Assembly: GCA_001730015.1 (NCBI GenBank) | Contig: MDLA01000087.1 | Location: 10,270 to 74,269 of the forward strand | From: Chromatiales bacterium (ex Bugula neritina AB1) | GTDB taxonomy: Bacteria > Pseudomonadota > Gammaproteobacteria > Granulosicoccales > Granulosicoccaceae | Direction of reading: 5' to 3' | Length of the DNA: 64,000 nt | Shown: positions 46,402 through 54,821 of the stretch, in pieces | Position numbering within the stretch: position 1 is the stretch's first letter | Layout: each line of letters opens with the position of its first letter | Notes under the pieces: model-generated | Told to the model about the DNA's origin: nothing | Databases searched by the model: none | The model's input: only the letters and a program-made list of their open reading frames with translations | Translations under genes and position numbers: made by a program

Positions 46402-47498
46402 TGGCTGCGCAACCTGAGAAAAAACAGAAGAAGCAAATGCGGCCAGCCATCGAAAGTGGCTGTCCGGACGGTATGCAGTATCTGCATCCGGTGATGCTCA
46501 GAAACTTCGGCCAGTGGGTTGATCACAAGCATCCCAGGCCCGGTGTTTTATGTCACATTGCCCAAAGCGGTGAAATGATCTGGACAGTCCGTGCCGGTAC
46601 CCAGCGTATTCTTGATGTATTCACCCTGCGCAAACTGTGTGACATTGGCGATGAATTTGGCGATGGCTTCGTGCGCTTCACTATTCGATCAAATATTGAG
46701 TATATGGTCGACAGCGAATCAAAAGTGGAGCCGTTAATTAATGCGCTGACCGAAGCCGGTTTCATTGTGGGTGGAACGCAAAACACCGTTGCAATGATTT
46801 CCCACACGCAGGGCTGGCTGCATTGTGACATCCCCGGTACCGATGCCTCCGGTATAGTAAAATCGATGATGGATGAACTGATTCATGAGTTCACCAACGC
46901 GGAAATGCCTAATCGCGTACATATAACTACTTCTTGCTGCCAGATAAATTGCGGCGGCCAGGGGGATATCGCTATTAATATTCAGCACACCAAACCGCCG
47001 AAAATCAACCATGATCTGGTGGCCAATGTGTGTGAGCGCCCGTCGGTGGTGGCGCGTTGTCCGGTGGCGGCAATCCGGCCGGCAATGGTCAACGGCAAGC
47101 CGTCGCTTGAGGTTGATGAGAAAAAGTGCATTTGCTGCGGTGCGTGTTATCCGCCTTGCCCGCCAATGCAGATCAACGACCCGGAGCATTCAAAGCTTGC
47201 GGTATGGGTAGGCGGCAACCATTCGAATGCACGCAGTAAACCATCGTTTCAAAAGCTGGTTGCCGCTGGTATTCCGAATAACCCGCCGCGCTGGCCTGAA
47301 GCCACAGCCGTGGTGAAAAAAATACTGGCAGCCTATAAAGAAGATGCAAAAGACTGGGAGCGAATTAATGACTGGATTGATCGCATCGGCTGGCCGCGCT
47401 TTTTTGAAATTACCGATCTGCCCTTTACCAAGTTTCACATAGACAACTGGCGAGGCTCGCGCAAGAGCCTGAACTCATCGAGTCACATCCGTTTTTGA
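46401..47498 (+). CDS. dsrB: Reverse dissimilatory sulfite reductase subunit beta
   Basis: Second subunit of DsrAB (365 aa). Near residue 170 the motif TTSCCQINCGG supplies cluster cysteines and the later CICCGACYPPCPP is the ferredoxin-like insertion. The start ATG at 46401 overlaps the dsrA stop; a longer open frame to 46338 lies inside dsrA and is not needed. The start MAAQPEKKQKKQ is very basic. Subunit order and coupling match known oxidative dsr loci. Confidence 0.96.
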   Translation: MAAQPEKKQKKQMRPAIESGCPDGMQYLHPVMLRNFGQWVDHKHPRPGVLCHIAQSGEMIWTVRAGTQRILDVFTLRKLCDIGDEFGDGFVRFTIRSNIEYMVDSESKVEPLINALTEAGFIVGGTQNTVAMISHTQGWLHCDIPGTDASGIVKSMMDELIHEFTNAEMPNRVHITTSCCQINCGGQGDIAINIQHTKPPKINHDLVANVCERPSVVARCPVAAIRPAMVNGKPSLEVDEKKCICCGACYPPCPPMQINDPEHSKLAVWVGGNHSNARSKPSFQKLVAAGIPNNPPRWPEATAVVKKILAAYKEDAKDWERINDWIDRIGWPRFFEITDLPFTKFHIDNWRGSRKSLNSSSHIRF

Positions 47499-47547
47499 TC
47501 TGCTGCGATTCTGACTCTATATCGTTTTCTATAACACGGGTACGACA

Positions 47548-47940
47548 GTGAAAATAGCCGTATTGGTCAATGAAGGGCCTTATCAGCATCAGGCCTCCGA
47601 CAGTGCTTTTCAGTTTGTTACGGCAGCGCTTGATGCGGGCCATGAAGTTAACCGGGTGTTTTTCTATCACGATGGAGTGAACAACGGCTCGCGCCTGATG
47701 ACACCACCGCAGGACGACCGACACATACAGAAGCGCTGGTCTGCACTGGCTGCCGAAAAGTCGGTTGATCTGGTGTTGTGTGTAGCTGCCTGCCAGCGAC
47801 GCGGTCTGGTTGATGAGGGCGAGCAGGAACGTCACGGTAAAGATGCGAGTAATATCGCGGACGGGTTTCGGATCTCTGGTCTCGGGCAGTTGCTGGAAGC
47901 CGGTATTGAAGCGGATCGAGTGGTGACTTTCGGTGACTGA
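47548..47940 (+). CDS. dsrE: Sulfur carrier complex DsrEFH, subunit DsrE
   Basis: A 130-aa cytosolic protein of the TusD/DsrE fold. The sulfur-binding cysteine lies in LCVAACQRRG near residue 78, as expected for the active-site Cys of DsrE. It uses GTG at 47548. With DsrF and DsrH it forms a hexamer that passes persulfide sulfur to DsrC. DsrE with this cysteine is the marker of oxidative rather than reductive pathways. Confidence 0.95.
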   Translation: MKIAVLVNEGPYQHQASDSAFQFVTAALDAGHEVNRVFFYHDGVNNGSRLMTPPQDDRHIQKRWSALAAEKSVDLVLCVAACQRRGLVDEGEQERHGKDASNIADGFRISGLGQLLEAGIEADRVVTFGD

Positions 47941-47979
47941 ATTAGCTAATACGCACATAAACGGCAACGGGTAGGCTCT

Positions 47980-48363
47980 GTGGAAGAAGAATACGAAGGC
48001 GGTGTGGTTAAAAAGTTTCTGTATGTGAACCGGCGTGCACCGCACGGAACCGTGTATGCGCTTGAATCCCTTGAAACTGTTTTAATTGGTGCGGCGTTTG
48101 ATCAGGACGTCAGCGTGTTGTTTATTGATGACGGTGTCTATCAGTTGAAAAAGCAGCAACAGCCCGATTGCCTCGAGATGAGAAATTTCTCGAAAACGTT
48201 TCGTGCGCTTGAAATGTACGATGTCGAAAAATTGTTCGTTGAATCAGAATCACTGTCTGAACGCGGCCTGGTACAGGACGATCTGCTCGTCGATGTGGAG
48301 CTGGTCAGCCGGCACGCAGTGCATGAACTTATAGATCAGCAAGATGTAATACTGAGCTTCTAA
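47980..48363 (+). CDS. dsrF: Sulfur carrier complex DsrEFH, subunit DsrF
   Basis: A 127-aa TusC/DsrF-fold protein with GTG start at 47980 (MEEEYEGGVVKKFL). The family core FLYVNRRAPHGTVYALE and FIDDGVYQL is intact. DsrF in this family has no essential cysteine; it provides the structural partner of DsrE. It is followed after 4 bp by dsrH. Confidence 0.95.
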   Translation: MEEEYEGGVVKKFLYVNRRAPHGTVYALESLETVLIGAAFDQDVSVLFIDDGVYQLKKQQQPDCLEMRNFSKTFRALEMYDVEKLFVESESLSERGLVQDDLLVDVELVSRHAVHELIDQQDVILSF

Positions 48364-48367
48364 ATCA

Positions 48368-48670
48368 ATGGCTACCCTGAATATTGTTAATAAATCACCA
48401 TTTGAGAAGCGCACGCTGGAACAGTGCCTGTCGCGTATTGCTGATGACGACAGCGTGCTGCTTATTGAAGATGCATCAGTGGTTGCTGTATCCGGAACCG
48501 CCTATGCTGATCAGCTTCAGGGCAGCAAGCAGAAGGTATATGTTTTATCGCCCGATCTGGCGGCCAGAGGCCTGGCTGAAAGCTCTTTACTCGATGGTCT
48601 GACGGCAGTGGATTACAGCGGCTTTGTTGAGCTTGTAACCACGCATGATCGGGTCCATTCCTGGCTATAG
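48368..48670 (+). CDS. dsrH: Sulfur carrier complex DsrEFH, subunit DsrH
   Basis: A 100-aa TusB/DsrH-fold protein. The conserved cysteine is Cys20 in RTLEQCLSRI, the residue implicated in DsrE interaction. The gene starts 4 bp after dsrF. Its end is separated from dsrC by about 170 bases holding a strong hairpin. Confidence 0.94.
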   Translation: MATLNIVNKSPFEKRTLEQCLSRIADDDSVLLIEDASVVAVSGTAYADQLQGSKQKVYVLSPDLAARGLAESSLLDGLTAVDYSGFVELVTTHDRVHSWL

Positions 48671-48753
48671 GGCAGATGAGGGTGTGGTTGGCAACAGCGA
48701 AAAATTGAGCAGGCTACACAAACATAATACACGTGAATCAGACTGAACCCGAT

Positions 48754-48801
48754 CGCCGCGTTACGGTTATAATCCGGTTTGATATCCACCGTAACCCGGC
48801 G
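48754..48801 (+). promoter_or_regulatory. Long hairpin upstream of dsrC
   Basis: CGCCGCGTTACGGT at 48754-48767 pairs with ACCGTAACCCGGCG at 48788-48801 (14-bp arms, one mismatch) around a 20-base loop that contains a TATAAT. No U-run follows. It could stabilise dsrC message, be a partial terminator after dsrH, or be an operator around a dsrC promoter. DsrC is needed in larger amounts than its neighbours, which fits any of these. Confidence 0.65.
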
Positions 48802-48838
48802 CGGAAATAACAGCCCGGAATAACACTCGGAGAGTGAC

Positions 48839-49171
48839 ATGGCAATAGAAGTAGATGGCAAATCGTACGAAACTGACGAGGAAGGCTACCTCGAGAATTT
48901 ATCTGACTGGGATCCCGCTGTTGCAGCCGTTATGGCAGAGCTTGACGACTGCGAGCTTTCAGATAATCACTGGGAGGTTATTAACTTTCTGCGTGAATAC
49001 TATGAAGAATATCAAATTGCGCCGGCTGTGCGGGTGCTGACCAAAGCTATCGGCAAAAAGCTGGGTAAAGACAAAGGCAACAGCAAGTATCTGTACGAGC
49101 TGTACCCCTACGGTCCGGCCAAGCAGGCGTGTAAATACGCCGGTTTGCCCAAGCCTACCGGCTGCGTCTAG
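48839..49171 (+). CDS. dsrC: Sulfur carrier protein DsrC
   Basis: A small (110 aa) cytosolic sulfur carrier. The flexible C-terminal arm ends CKYAGLPKPTGCV, containing both conserved cysteines (the penultimate one and the one 11 residues before), which form the trisulfide handled by DsrAB. The helix-rich body with INFLREYYEEYQIAPAVRVL is typical. A GGAGAG site precedes the ATG. The presence of both Cys residues marks a true DsrC rather than a TusE-like paralogue. Confidence 0.96.
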   Translation: MAIEVDGKSYETDEEGYLENLSDWDPAVAAVMAELDDCELSDNHWEVINFLREYYEEYQIAPAVRVLTKAIGKKLGKDKGNSKYLYELYPYGPAKQACKYAGLPKPTGCV

Positions 49172-49272
49172 ACATCTGTTATCATGTTCACGCCAGCCTG
49201 TCGGGGGTCCGCCAGTCGAACGCTGAATCATGCTGGTAGGCGACGCGAGCCAATGTCTGTGGTAACTGCACC

Positions 49273-50001
49273 ATGGGGATAGTGATCTCGCTGTTGTTTT
49301 ATTTTGCGGTGGCGGTATTTTTTATCGGTGTCGGGCGCAAGGTATATCGCTATGCGTCTACTCCCGCGCCACTGAAAATTCCTACAACCCCGGCACCGGT
49401 AACGCGCTTTGGTGTGGTATTGCGCATGGCGCGCGAAGTGGTATTTTTTGAAAGCCTGTTCAAGGCGTCCCTTTGGACCTGGGTGTTTGGCTGGCTGTTT
49501 CACGCCGGTTTGTTTGTTGCACTGCTTGCCCACCTGAGGTATTTCGTGCAGCCGGTCTGGGGGTGGGTGGCGATCATTGCGCCGTTGAGTCCGTATGCCG
49601 GGCTGGCGATGATTATCGGGCTCAGTGGCCTGCTGGTTCGCCGATTGTGCGTTGATCGTGTTCGTTATATATCGGCCCCGTCAGACTATTTAATGCTGCT
49701 GTTTCTGCTGGCTATCGGCTTGTCCGGTCTTGGCATGCGTTATTATTTTCATATCGATATTGTTTCACTAAAGCAATTTGCCACCGGCCTGCTGGCGTTT
49801 GAATTCAGAGCATTGCCCGGCGGGCTGCTGTTGCTGCTGCACCTGCTGTTGATTAGTGTATTGCTGCTTATTTTTCCTTTCTCTAAATTGCTTCATGCGC
49901 CCGGTGTGTTTTTCAGCCCGTCGCGTTATCAGGTAGATAACCCGCGGGAAAAACGCCACTCACCAGCAGCTGGTCGCCCGGCAGGTGGTAATAATGGCTA
50001 A
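49273..50001 (+). CDS. dsrM: DsrM, haem b membrane subunit of the DsrMKJOP complex
   Basis: A 242-aa inner-membrane protein related to the nitrate reductase gamma subunit. Five hydrophobic spans are visible, with histidines in WLFHAGLFVALLAHLRYF and LLLLLHLLLISVLLLIFP suited to ligate haem b. It passes electrons between quinone and DsrK. Its end overlaps the start of dsrK by a few bases. Confidence 0.92.
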   Translation: MGIVISLLFYFAVAVFFIGVGRKVYRYASTPAPLKIPTTPAPVTRFGVVLRMAREVVFFESLFKASLWTWVFGWLFHAGLFVALLAHLRYFVQPVWGWVAIIAPLSPYAGLAMIIGLSGLLVRRLCVDRVRYISAPSDYLMLLFLLAIGLSGLGMRYYFHIDIVSLKQFATGLLAFEFRALPGGLLLLLHLLLISVLLLIFPFSKLLHAPGVFFSPSRYQVDNPREKRHSPAAGRPAGGNNG

Positions 50002-51514
50002 GCCGAAAGATTTTACTACACCCGAACTCGGTGACTATTTGCGCGTACCAGCGGTCACTCCCGATTCTATGGTGCATAGCCAGCCGTTTGTAGCAAAGCC
50101 GGTTCACCAGGAAAATCTCGGTTATCCCGGAGAGCTGGTTGATAACTGGCAAGAGGTAGCGGTTGCTAAACTGGGCGAGCTGGTTAACGGTTCGCGCGGG
50201 CTGCAGGTCTACCTCGACTCCTGCGTGAAGTGTGGTGCCTGCACAGATAAATGCCACTACTTTCTAGGTACCGGTGATCCTAAAAACATGCCGGTCGGCC
50301 GGCAGGATCTACTGCGCAAAGTCTATCGGCGCTACTACACCCTCGCGGGCAGGTATCTGCCGAAGCTGGTTGGCGCTGAAGATCTGACAGAAGAAGTTCT
50401 CGATGACTGGTATCGCTATTTTCATCAGTGCTCGCAGTGTCGCCGCTGCTCGGTGTATTGCCCCTATGGAATCGATACCGCAGAAGTTTCTATGGCCGCG
50501 CGGGAAATTATGGATTCCGTCGGCAAGGGCCAGAAATACTGCAATGAAATCATCGGCAAGGTGCATAAACTCGGTAATAACCTCGGCTTGCCCGAGCCGG
50601 CACTGGCCGATACCCTGGAAGGGCTGGAGGAAGATGTCGAAGAAGAAACAGGCATTGATGTCAGGTTTCCACTCGATGTGAAAGGCGCTGATATTTTGCT
50701 GGTTACACCATCGGCGGACTTTTTCGCCGAACCTCATATAGACGGCCTGATTGGCTATGCCAAGGTATTTCATCAGGCGGGACTGAGCTGGACTATCTCT
50801 TCACACGCCTCGGAAGCGGCCAATTTCGGTCTGTTTATCGGCAGCCACGACAACATGCAGAAAGTTGCTGTGCGAATTCGCGAAGCAGCTCTGGAACTGG
50901 GTGTTAAGCGCATTGTATTTGGCGAGTGCGGCCATGCCTGGCGTGTGGGCTATAGTTTTCTAAATACACTGGCTGGCCCGTTCGACTTTCTCGATAGCAA
51001 CTACCCCGTACCGCAGCATATTGTTGAAGTAACACACGATCTACTGCAGCAGGGGTGTCTGAAAATAGACCCGCAAGCCAACGACGACAAACGCGTCACC
51101 TTTCACGATTCCTGCAATGTGGCGCGTGCCTCGCGAATGGGGGATTCTCCGGGTGGTCAGTTCACCTTACCCAGAGACGTGATCAAGGCCAGCTGCAATC
51201 ATTTTTTTGATATGCCGTCGAATACAATCGGTGAGGCGACATTCTGCTGTGGCGGTGGCGGTGGCCTGCTAACCGACGATCTGGTCGAATTGCGGGTCAA
51301 GGGAGCGTTGCCAAGGATGCAGGCACTGAAGGAAGTGAATGATCAGCATCAGATTACGCATATGGCAGCGATCTGCGCTATATGCAAAAGTCAGTTTTCC
51401 AAGGTATTCCCGTATTACGGGTTCCAGATGGATCAGATTGTCAGTGTTCACCAGCTGGTGGGCGATGCGCTGGTCTTTAACAGCGATCCAGGCAACGGGA
51501 GAATTTCTCAATGA
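49994..51514 (+). CDS. dsrK: DsrK, HdrD-like iron-sulfur subunit of DsrMKJOP
   Basis: A cytosolic Fe-S protein of about 506 aa. Two [4Fe-4S] ferredoxin motifs come first (CVKCGACTDKCHYF and CSQCRRCSVYCPYG). Two CCG-type domains follow, with CCGGGGGL near residue 415 and VAAICAICK-like cysteines after it; these hold the special cluster that acts on DsrC disulfide/trisulfide. The ATG at 49994 gives MAKPKDF; an upstream GTG at 49985 is also in frame. Its stop overlaps dsrL by four bases (ATGA). Confidence 0.95.
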   Translation: MAKPKDFTTPELGDYLRVPAVTPDSMVHSQPFVAKPVHQENLGYPGELVDNWQEVAVAKLGELVNGSRGLQVYLDSCVKCGACTDKCHYFLGTGDPKNMPVGRQDLLRKVYRRYYTLAGRYLPKLVGAEDLTEEVLDDWYRYFHQCSQCRRCSVYCPYGIDTAEVSMAAREIMDSVGKGQKYCNEIIGKVHKLGNNLGLPEPALADTLEGLEEDVEEETGIDVRFPLDVKGADILLVTPSADFFAEPHIDGLIGYAKVFHQAGLSWTISSHASEAANFGLFIGSHDNMQKVAVRIREAALELGVKRIVFGECGHAWRVGYSFLNTLAGPFDFLDSNYPVPQHIVEVTHDLLQQGCLKIDPQANDDKRVTFHDSCNVARASRMGDSPGGQFTLPRDVIKASCNHFFDMPSNTIGEATFCCGGGGGLLTDDLVELRVKGALPRMQALKEVNDQHQITHMAAICAICKSQFSKVFPYYGFQMDQIVSVHQLVGDALVFNSDPGNGRISQ

Positions 51515-53475
51515 CCACACCATGGAGTAAAACACACAAGGTAAATGTCGAAGAACAGACTATTCGAAAATACCGTGACGGTGACAACAAATGGCGCAAG
51601 TGGACTGAACAGATTTTTACCGCCGATGAATCGCACAAGTGCCCGACCTACGTTAATCGAACCCCGCCGTGTCAGGGCAGCTGCCCGTCCGGTGAAGACA
51701 TTCGCGGCTGGTTGCAGATTGTTCGCGGTATAGAAAAACCGACGGGTGATATGAGCTGGCAGGAATACGCGTTCCGCCGCTCTACAGCATCGAACCCGTT
51801 CCCGTCGCAGATGGGGCGCGTGTGTCCGGCGCCCTGCGAAGCGGGCTGTAATCGCAACGAGGTGGATGATTTTGTCGGCATTAATGCGGTTGAGCAATAC
51901 ATTGGTGATACCGCTACCAAGGAGGGTTTTGCGTTCGACAGCCCGCCACTTACCAGCGACAAACGGGTGGCCATAATCGGTGGTGGTCCGGCAGGAATGG
52001 CTGCAGCCTATCAGCTTCGCCTTAAAGGCTATGCATCAACAGTGTTCGACGACCACGAAGAACTCGGCGGCATGATGCGTTACGGCATTCCGGCCTATCG
52101 CACGCCACGCGAGCACCTCGACGCCGAGATAAACCGTATTCTGGCGATGGGTGATATCGACGTCCGGCTGGGGGTCAGGGTTGGTGAACAGATCAGCATT
52201 AAGCAGCTGCAGAACGAGTTTGATGCTGTGTTGTGGGCATTGGGCTGTCAGTCCGGCCGGGCATTGCCGGTGGAAGGTGGCGATGCACCGAATTGTGTTT
52301 CCGGGGTAAAATTTCTGGAGGCGTTTAATACCGGCCGGTTGCAGGTAGCAAGCGATAACGTAGTGTGCATTGGCGGGGGCGATACTTCTATAGATGTTGT
52401 CTCAGTTGCACGCAGGCTCGGCAGAATCAACAAGCAGAATGCACAGGAAAGGCCTGAGCTGGTAGTGCACGGGTATGTGGCACACGATTCCATCATGGCC
52501 GCCTCTCGCAGTGGTGCAAAAGTGACGCTGACTTCACTCCTGCCGCGTACCGCTATGACAGCTGCCGAGCATGAGGTACACGATGCACTGACTGAAGGTG
52601 TTTCTATTATTAACAACGTGATGCCGGTGCGCATCAATAAAGATGAATCCGGGCGGGCGGTGAGTATTGTACTGGCGGAATGCACGCTGGAAAAAGATGG
52701 CAGGCCGGTACCGGTAGAGGGAACCGAGCGGGAAATAAAAGCCGATCTGATTGTTTCAGCTATAGGCCAGGGTGGAAACCTTGATGGATTGAATGAACTG
52801 GATAATGGCCGTGGATTGATTGATTCAGATGCCTATTATCAGGTTCCCGATCGGCCGGGGCACTTCGTTGCAGGCGATATCATCCGCCCGCACTTACTGA
52901 CAACCGCCATCGGTCAGGCATCGGTTGCGGCCAATTCTATAGATTTGTACCTGCAGGGAGTAACCCAGAGTAAGCGTCCCAAGGTTGATGTGCATCATTT
53001 TAATCTTATGGAAAAGCTGAATGAATCCAGTCTGTCGGTGGCTGAGTATCAATCATCGCAGGAGTGGGGTACGGATACTGCCGATTATGCGGTCCACAAC
53101 TATGAAGACCGTTCAGCTAACGAAATTGCTGCAGCAGACGAATTGTTTCTGGGCCACTGGAAACAGGAAGAGCGCAACAAGCGCAAAGAGCAGGTGCCAC
53201 AGGGTGAAGAAGTGCTCGGCCATTTTGGTGAGCGCATGGAGCTTTTAACCGAAGAAGAGGCGATAGCCGAAGCCGGGCGTTGCATGAGCTGCGGTATGTG
53301 TTTTGAATGCGATAACTGCGTGATCTATTGTCCGCAGGATGCGGTCTTCAGAGTCAAAAAAGATAAGCGTACAACCGGTCGCTATGTTGATACGGACTAT
53401 ACCAAGTGCATTGGCTGCCATGTATGCGCAGATGTATGTCCGTCCGGCTATATCGATATGGGGATGGGGCACTAG
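51511..53475 (+). CDS. dsrL: DsrL, NAD(P)H-linked iron-sulfur flavoprotein
   Basis: A 654-aa glutamate-synthase-small-subunit-like oxidoreductase, known to couple DsrAB to NAD(P). The N-terminal Fe-S region holds CPAPCEAGCNRNEVDDF; then FAD binding at AIIGGGPAGMAAAYQL (near residue 155) and NAD(P) binding at CIGGGDTSIDV (near residue 287). The C-terminus carries two ferredoxin motifs, CMSCGMCFECDNC and CIGCHVCADVCPSG. It is the electron outlet of sulfite formation. Confidence 0.95.
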   Translation: MTTPWSKTHKVNVEEQTIRKYRDGDNKWRKWTEQIFTADESHKCPTYVNRTPPCQGSCPSGEDIRGWLQIVRGIEKPTGDMSWQEYAFRRSTASNPFPSQMGRVCPAPCEAGCNRNEVDDFVGINAVEQYIGDTATKEGFAFDSPPLTSDKRVAIIGGGPAGMAAAYQLRLKGYASTVFDDHEELGGMMRYGIPAYRTPREHLDAEINRILAMGDIDVRLGVRVGEQISIKQLQNEFDAVLWALGCQSGRALPVEGGDAPNCVSGVKFLEAFNTGRLQVASDNVVCIGGGDTSIDVVSVARRLGRINKQNAQERPELVVHGYVAHDSIMAASRSGAKVTLTSLLPRTAMTAAEHEVHDALTEGVSIINNVMPVRINKDESGRAVSIVLAECTLEKDGRPVPVEGTEREIKADLIVSAIGQGGNLDGLNELDNGRGLIDSDAYYQVPDRPGHFVAGDIIRPHLLTTAIGQASVAANSIDLYLQGVTQSKRPKVDVHHFNLMEKLNESSLSVAEYQSSQEWGTDTADYAVHNYEDRSANEIAAADELFLGHWKQEERNKRKEQVPQGEEVLGHFGERMELLTEEEAIAEAGRCMSCGMCFECDNCVIYCPQDAVFRVKKDKRTTGRYVDTDYTKCIGCHVCADVCPSGYIDMGMGH

Positions 53476-53479
53476 CGTT

Positions 53480-54070
53480 TTGCTTAACCATCTCGCCTCC
53501 AGATCAGCCATGGTGACGACATCGGTATTGATTGGTGCGGTACTGCTTGTGAGTCCGGGTGTCAGCGTGGCGGATGACGGGCCGGTGATTCCACGCGGCA
53601 AAGGTGATCAATGCGTAGCTGATACCGATACCATGCGGCGTAATCACATGGATCTGATCGTGCATCAGCGCGATGAAACAGTTATCAAAGGGCTGCGGGA
53701 TGAACCATTCAGTCTGGTTGAATGCGTCGAATGCCACGCGCAAACCGATGTCAGCGGTCAGCCGCTTCGCATAGATGCAGAAGGGCAATTCTGTGAGAGC
53801 TGCCATGCCTATGCAGCCGTATCGATAGACTGCTTTAGCTGCCATGCGGCGAAACCTGAACTGCCGGAAAGCGCATCTTTGCTGTTACCGCTATCAACTC
53901 CGGTTGCAAAGGCGCCGGATACAAACGCGCCGGATACAAACGCATATGAGCAATTCTATAGTCTCCCGGCTGCTATATCGATGATACAACACCCCCGGCG
54001 AGATCTGATTGCCGTTATACCTGTCCGGGGTGACGCTATGGCAAAGAGTGATCATGCAAGTGAAAACTGA
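53480..54070 (+). CDS. dsrJ: DsrJ, triheme cytochrome c of DsrMKJOP
   Basis: A periplasmic, membrane-anchored triheme cytochrome. Haem motifs are CVECH, CESCH and CFSCH; a fourth conserved cysteine (DQCVADTD) lies before them, in line with the unusual His/Cys-ligated haem known for DsrJ. The signal anchor reads MVTTSVLIGAVLLVSPGVSVA. I prefer TTG at 53480 because it gives a basic lead and a GGGATGGGG site; ATG at 53510 is the shorter alternative. A 15-bp tandem duplication repeats APDTN in the tail (53912-53941). Confidence 0.88.
   Translation: MLNHLASRSAMVTTSVLIGAVLLVSPGVSVADDGPVIPRGKGDQCVADTDTMRRNHMDLIVHQRDETVIKGLRDEPFSLVECVECHAQTDVSGQPLRIDAEGQFCESCHAYAAVSIDCFSCHAAKPELPESASLLLPLSTPVAKAPDTNAPDTNAYEQFYSLPAAISMIQHPRRDLIAVIPVRGDAMAKSDHASEN
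53912..53941. repeat. 15-bp in-frame tandem duplication inside dsrJ
   Basis: GCGCCGGATACAAAC is repeated exactly twice in a row, giving APDTN twice in the linker after the last haem. The copies are identical, so the event is recent and lies outside the haem core. Confidence 0.9.
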
Positions 54071-54821
54071 TTATTCCAACCAGGCGCGGCGGCGCTTTTT
54101 AAGAAACCTGGGCTTGCTTGGGGCTGTGTCCCTGGTGTCGACGCATACACTGATAGAAGTTTCTGCCAGTGCTCAGTCAAATGGTGTTGAGTCTGGCGGC
54201 GCCAGCTCCGGAAAGCGCTGGGGTTTATTGATTGATACCGCCAAATGCAGCGCTGGTTGCGATGCCTGCGTCAGCGGCTGCAATGATGAACATGGTCTGG
54301 ATTCCACAGGTAACGATGAAACCAGAGCGCAGTGGATCCGCAAAATAGACCTCAAAGATAATCTCACCGGCAATGCGTCATCGTTGCCGGTAATGTGCCA
54401 GCACTGTGATAGCGCACCCTGCGTTGATGTATGTCCGACCGGGGCTTCGTTTAAACGCGACGATGGCATTGTGCTGGTGAACAAGCATACCTGTATCGGC
54501 TGCAGATACTGTGTAATGGCTTGCCCGTATAAGGCGCGCTCGTTTATCCACGAAGCACTCACCGGACAAAAACCTGAAGCGCCACGTGGAAAAGGGACGG
54601 TGGAAAGTTGTACCTTGTGCGTGCACCGGGTTGACGCTACGGCAGGTTCTCAGCAACCGGCCTGTGCCGAGGCTTGCAGCAAAGACGCCCACGATGCCAT
54701 TGTATTTGGTGATCTCAATGATCCCGATAGTGCAATATCTAAAGCTCTTGCCGCCAGTAACGCTACGGCCATTCGCTCTGATCTAGACCTGAACACCGGA
54801 GTGCGTTACACAAGCATATGA
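54054..54821 (+). CDS. dsrO: DsrO, periplasmic iron-sulfur protein of DsrMKJOP
   Basis: A 255-aa exported ferredoxin-like protein. The twin-arginine signal is NQARRRFLRNLGLLGAVSL, so it leaves folded with its clusters. Four cluster motifs follow: CSAGCDACVSGCN, CQHCDSAPCVDVCP, CIGCRYCVMACP and CTLCVHRV with a later CAEACSKDA. It bridges DsrJ and DsrP on the outer face of the membrane. The ATG at 54054 overlaps the dsrJ end by 17 bases, and its stop overlaps the dsrP start. Confidence 0.94.
   Translation: MQVKTDYSNQARRRFLRNLGLLGAVSLVSTHTLIEVSASAQSNGVESGGASSGKRWGLLIDTAKCSAGCDACVSGCNDEHGLDSTGNDETRAQWIRKIDLKDNLTGNASSLPVMCQHCDSAPCVDVCPTGASFKRDDGIVLVNKHTCIGCRYCVMACPYKARSFIHEALTGQKPEAPRGKGTVESCTLCVHRVDATAGSQQPACAEACSKDAHDAIVFGDLNDPDSAISKALAASNATAIRSDLDLNTGVRYTSI

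Noticed and set aside
47425-48045. 206-residue open frame on the - strand
   Set aside because: Runs antisense to dsrB, dsrE and dsrF, which are certain.
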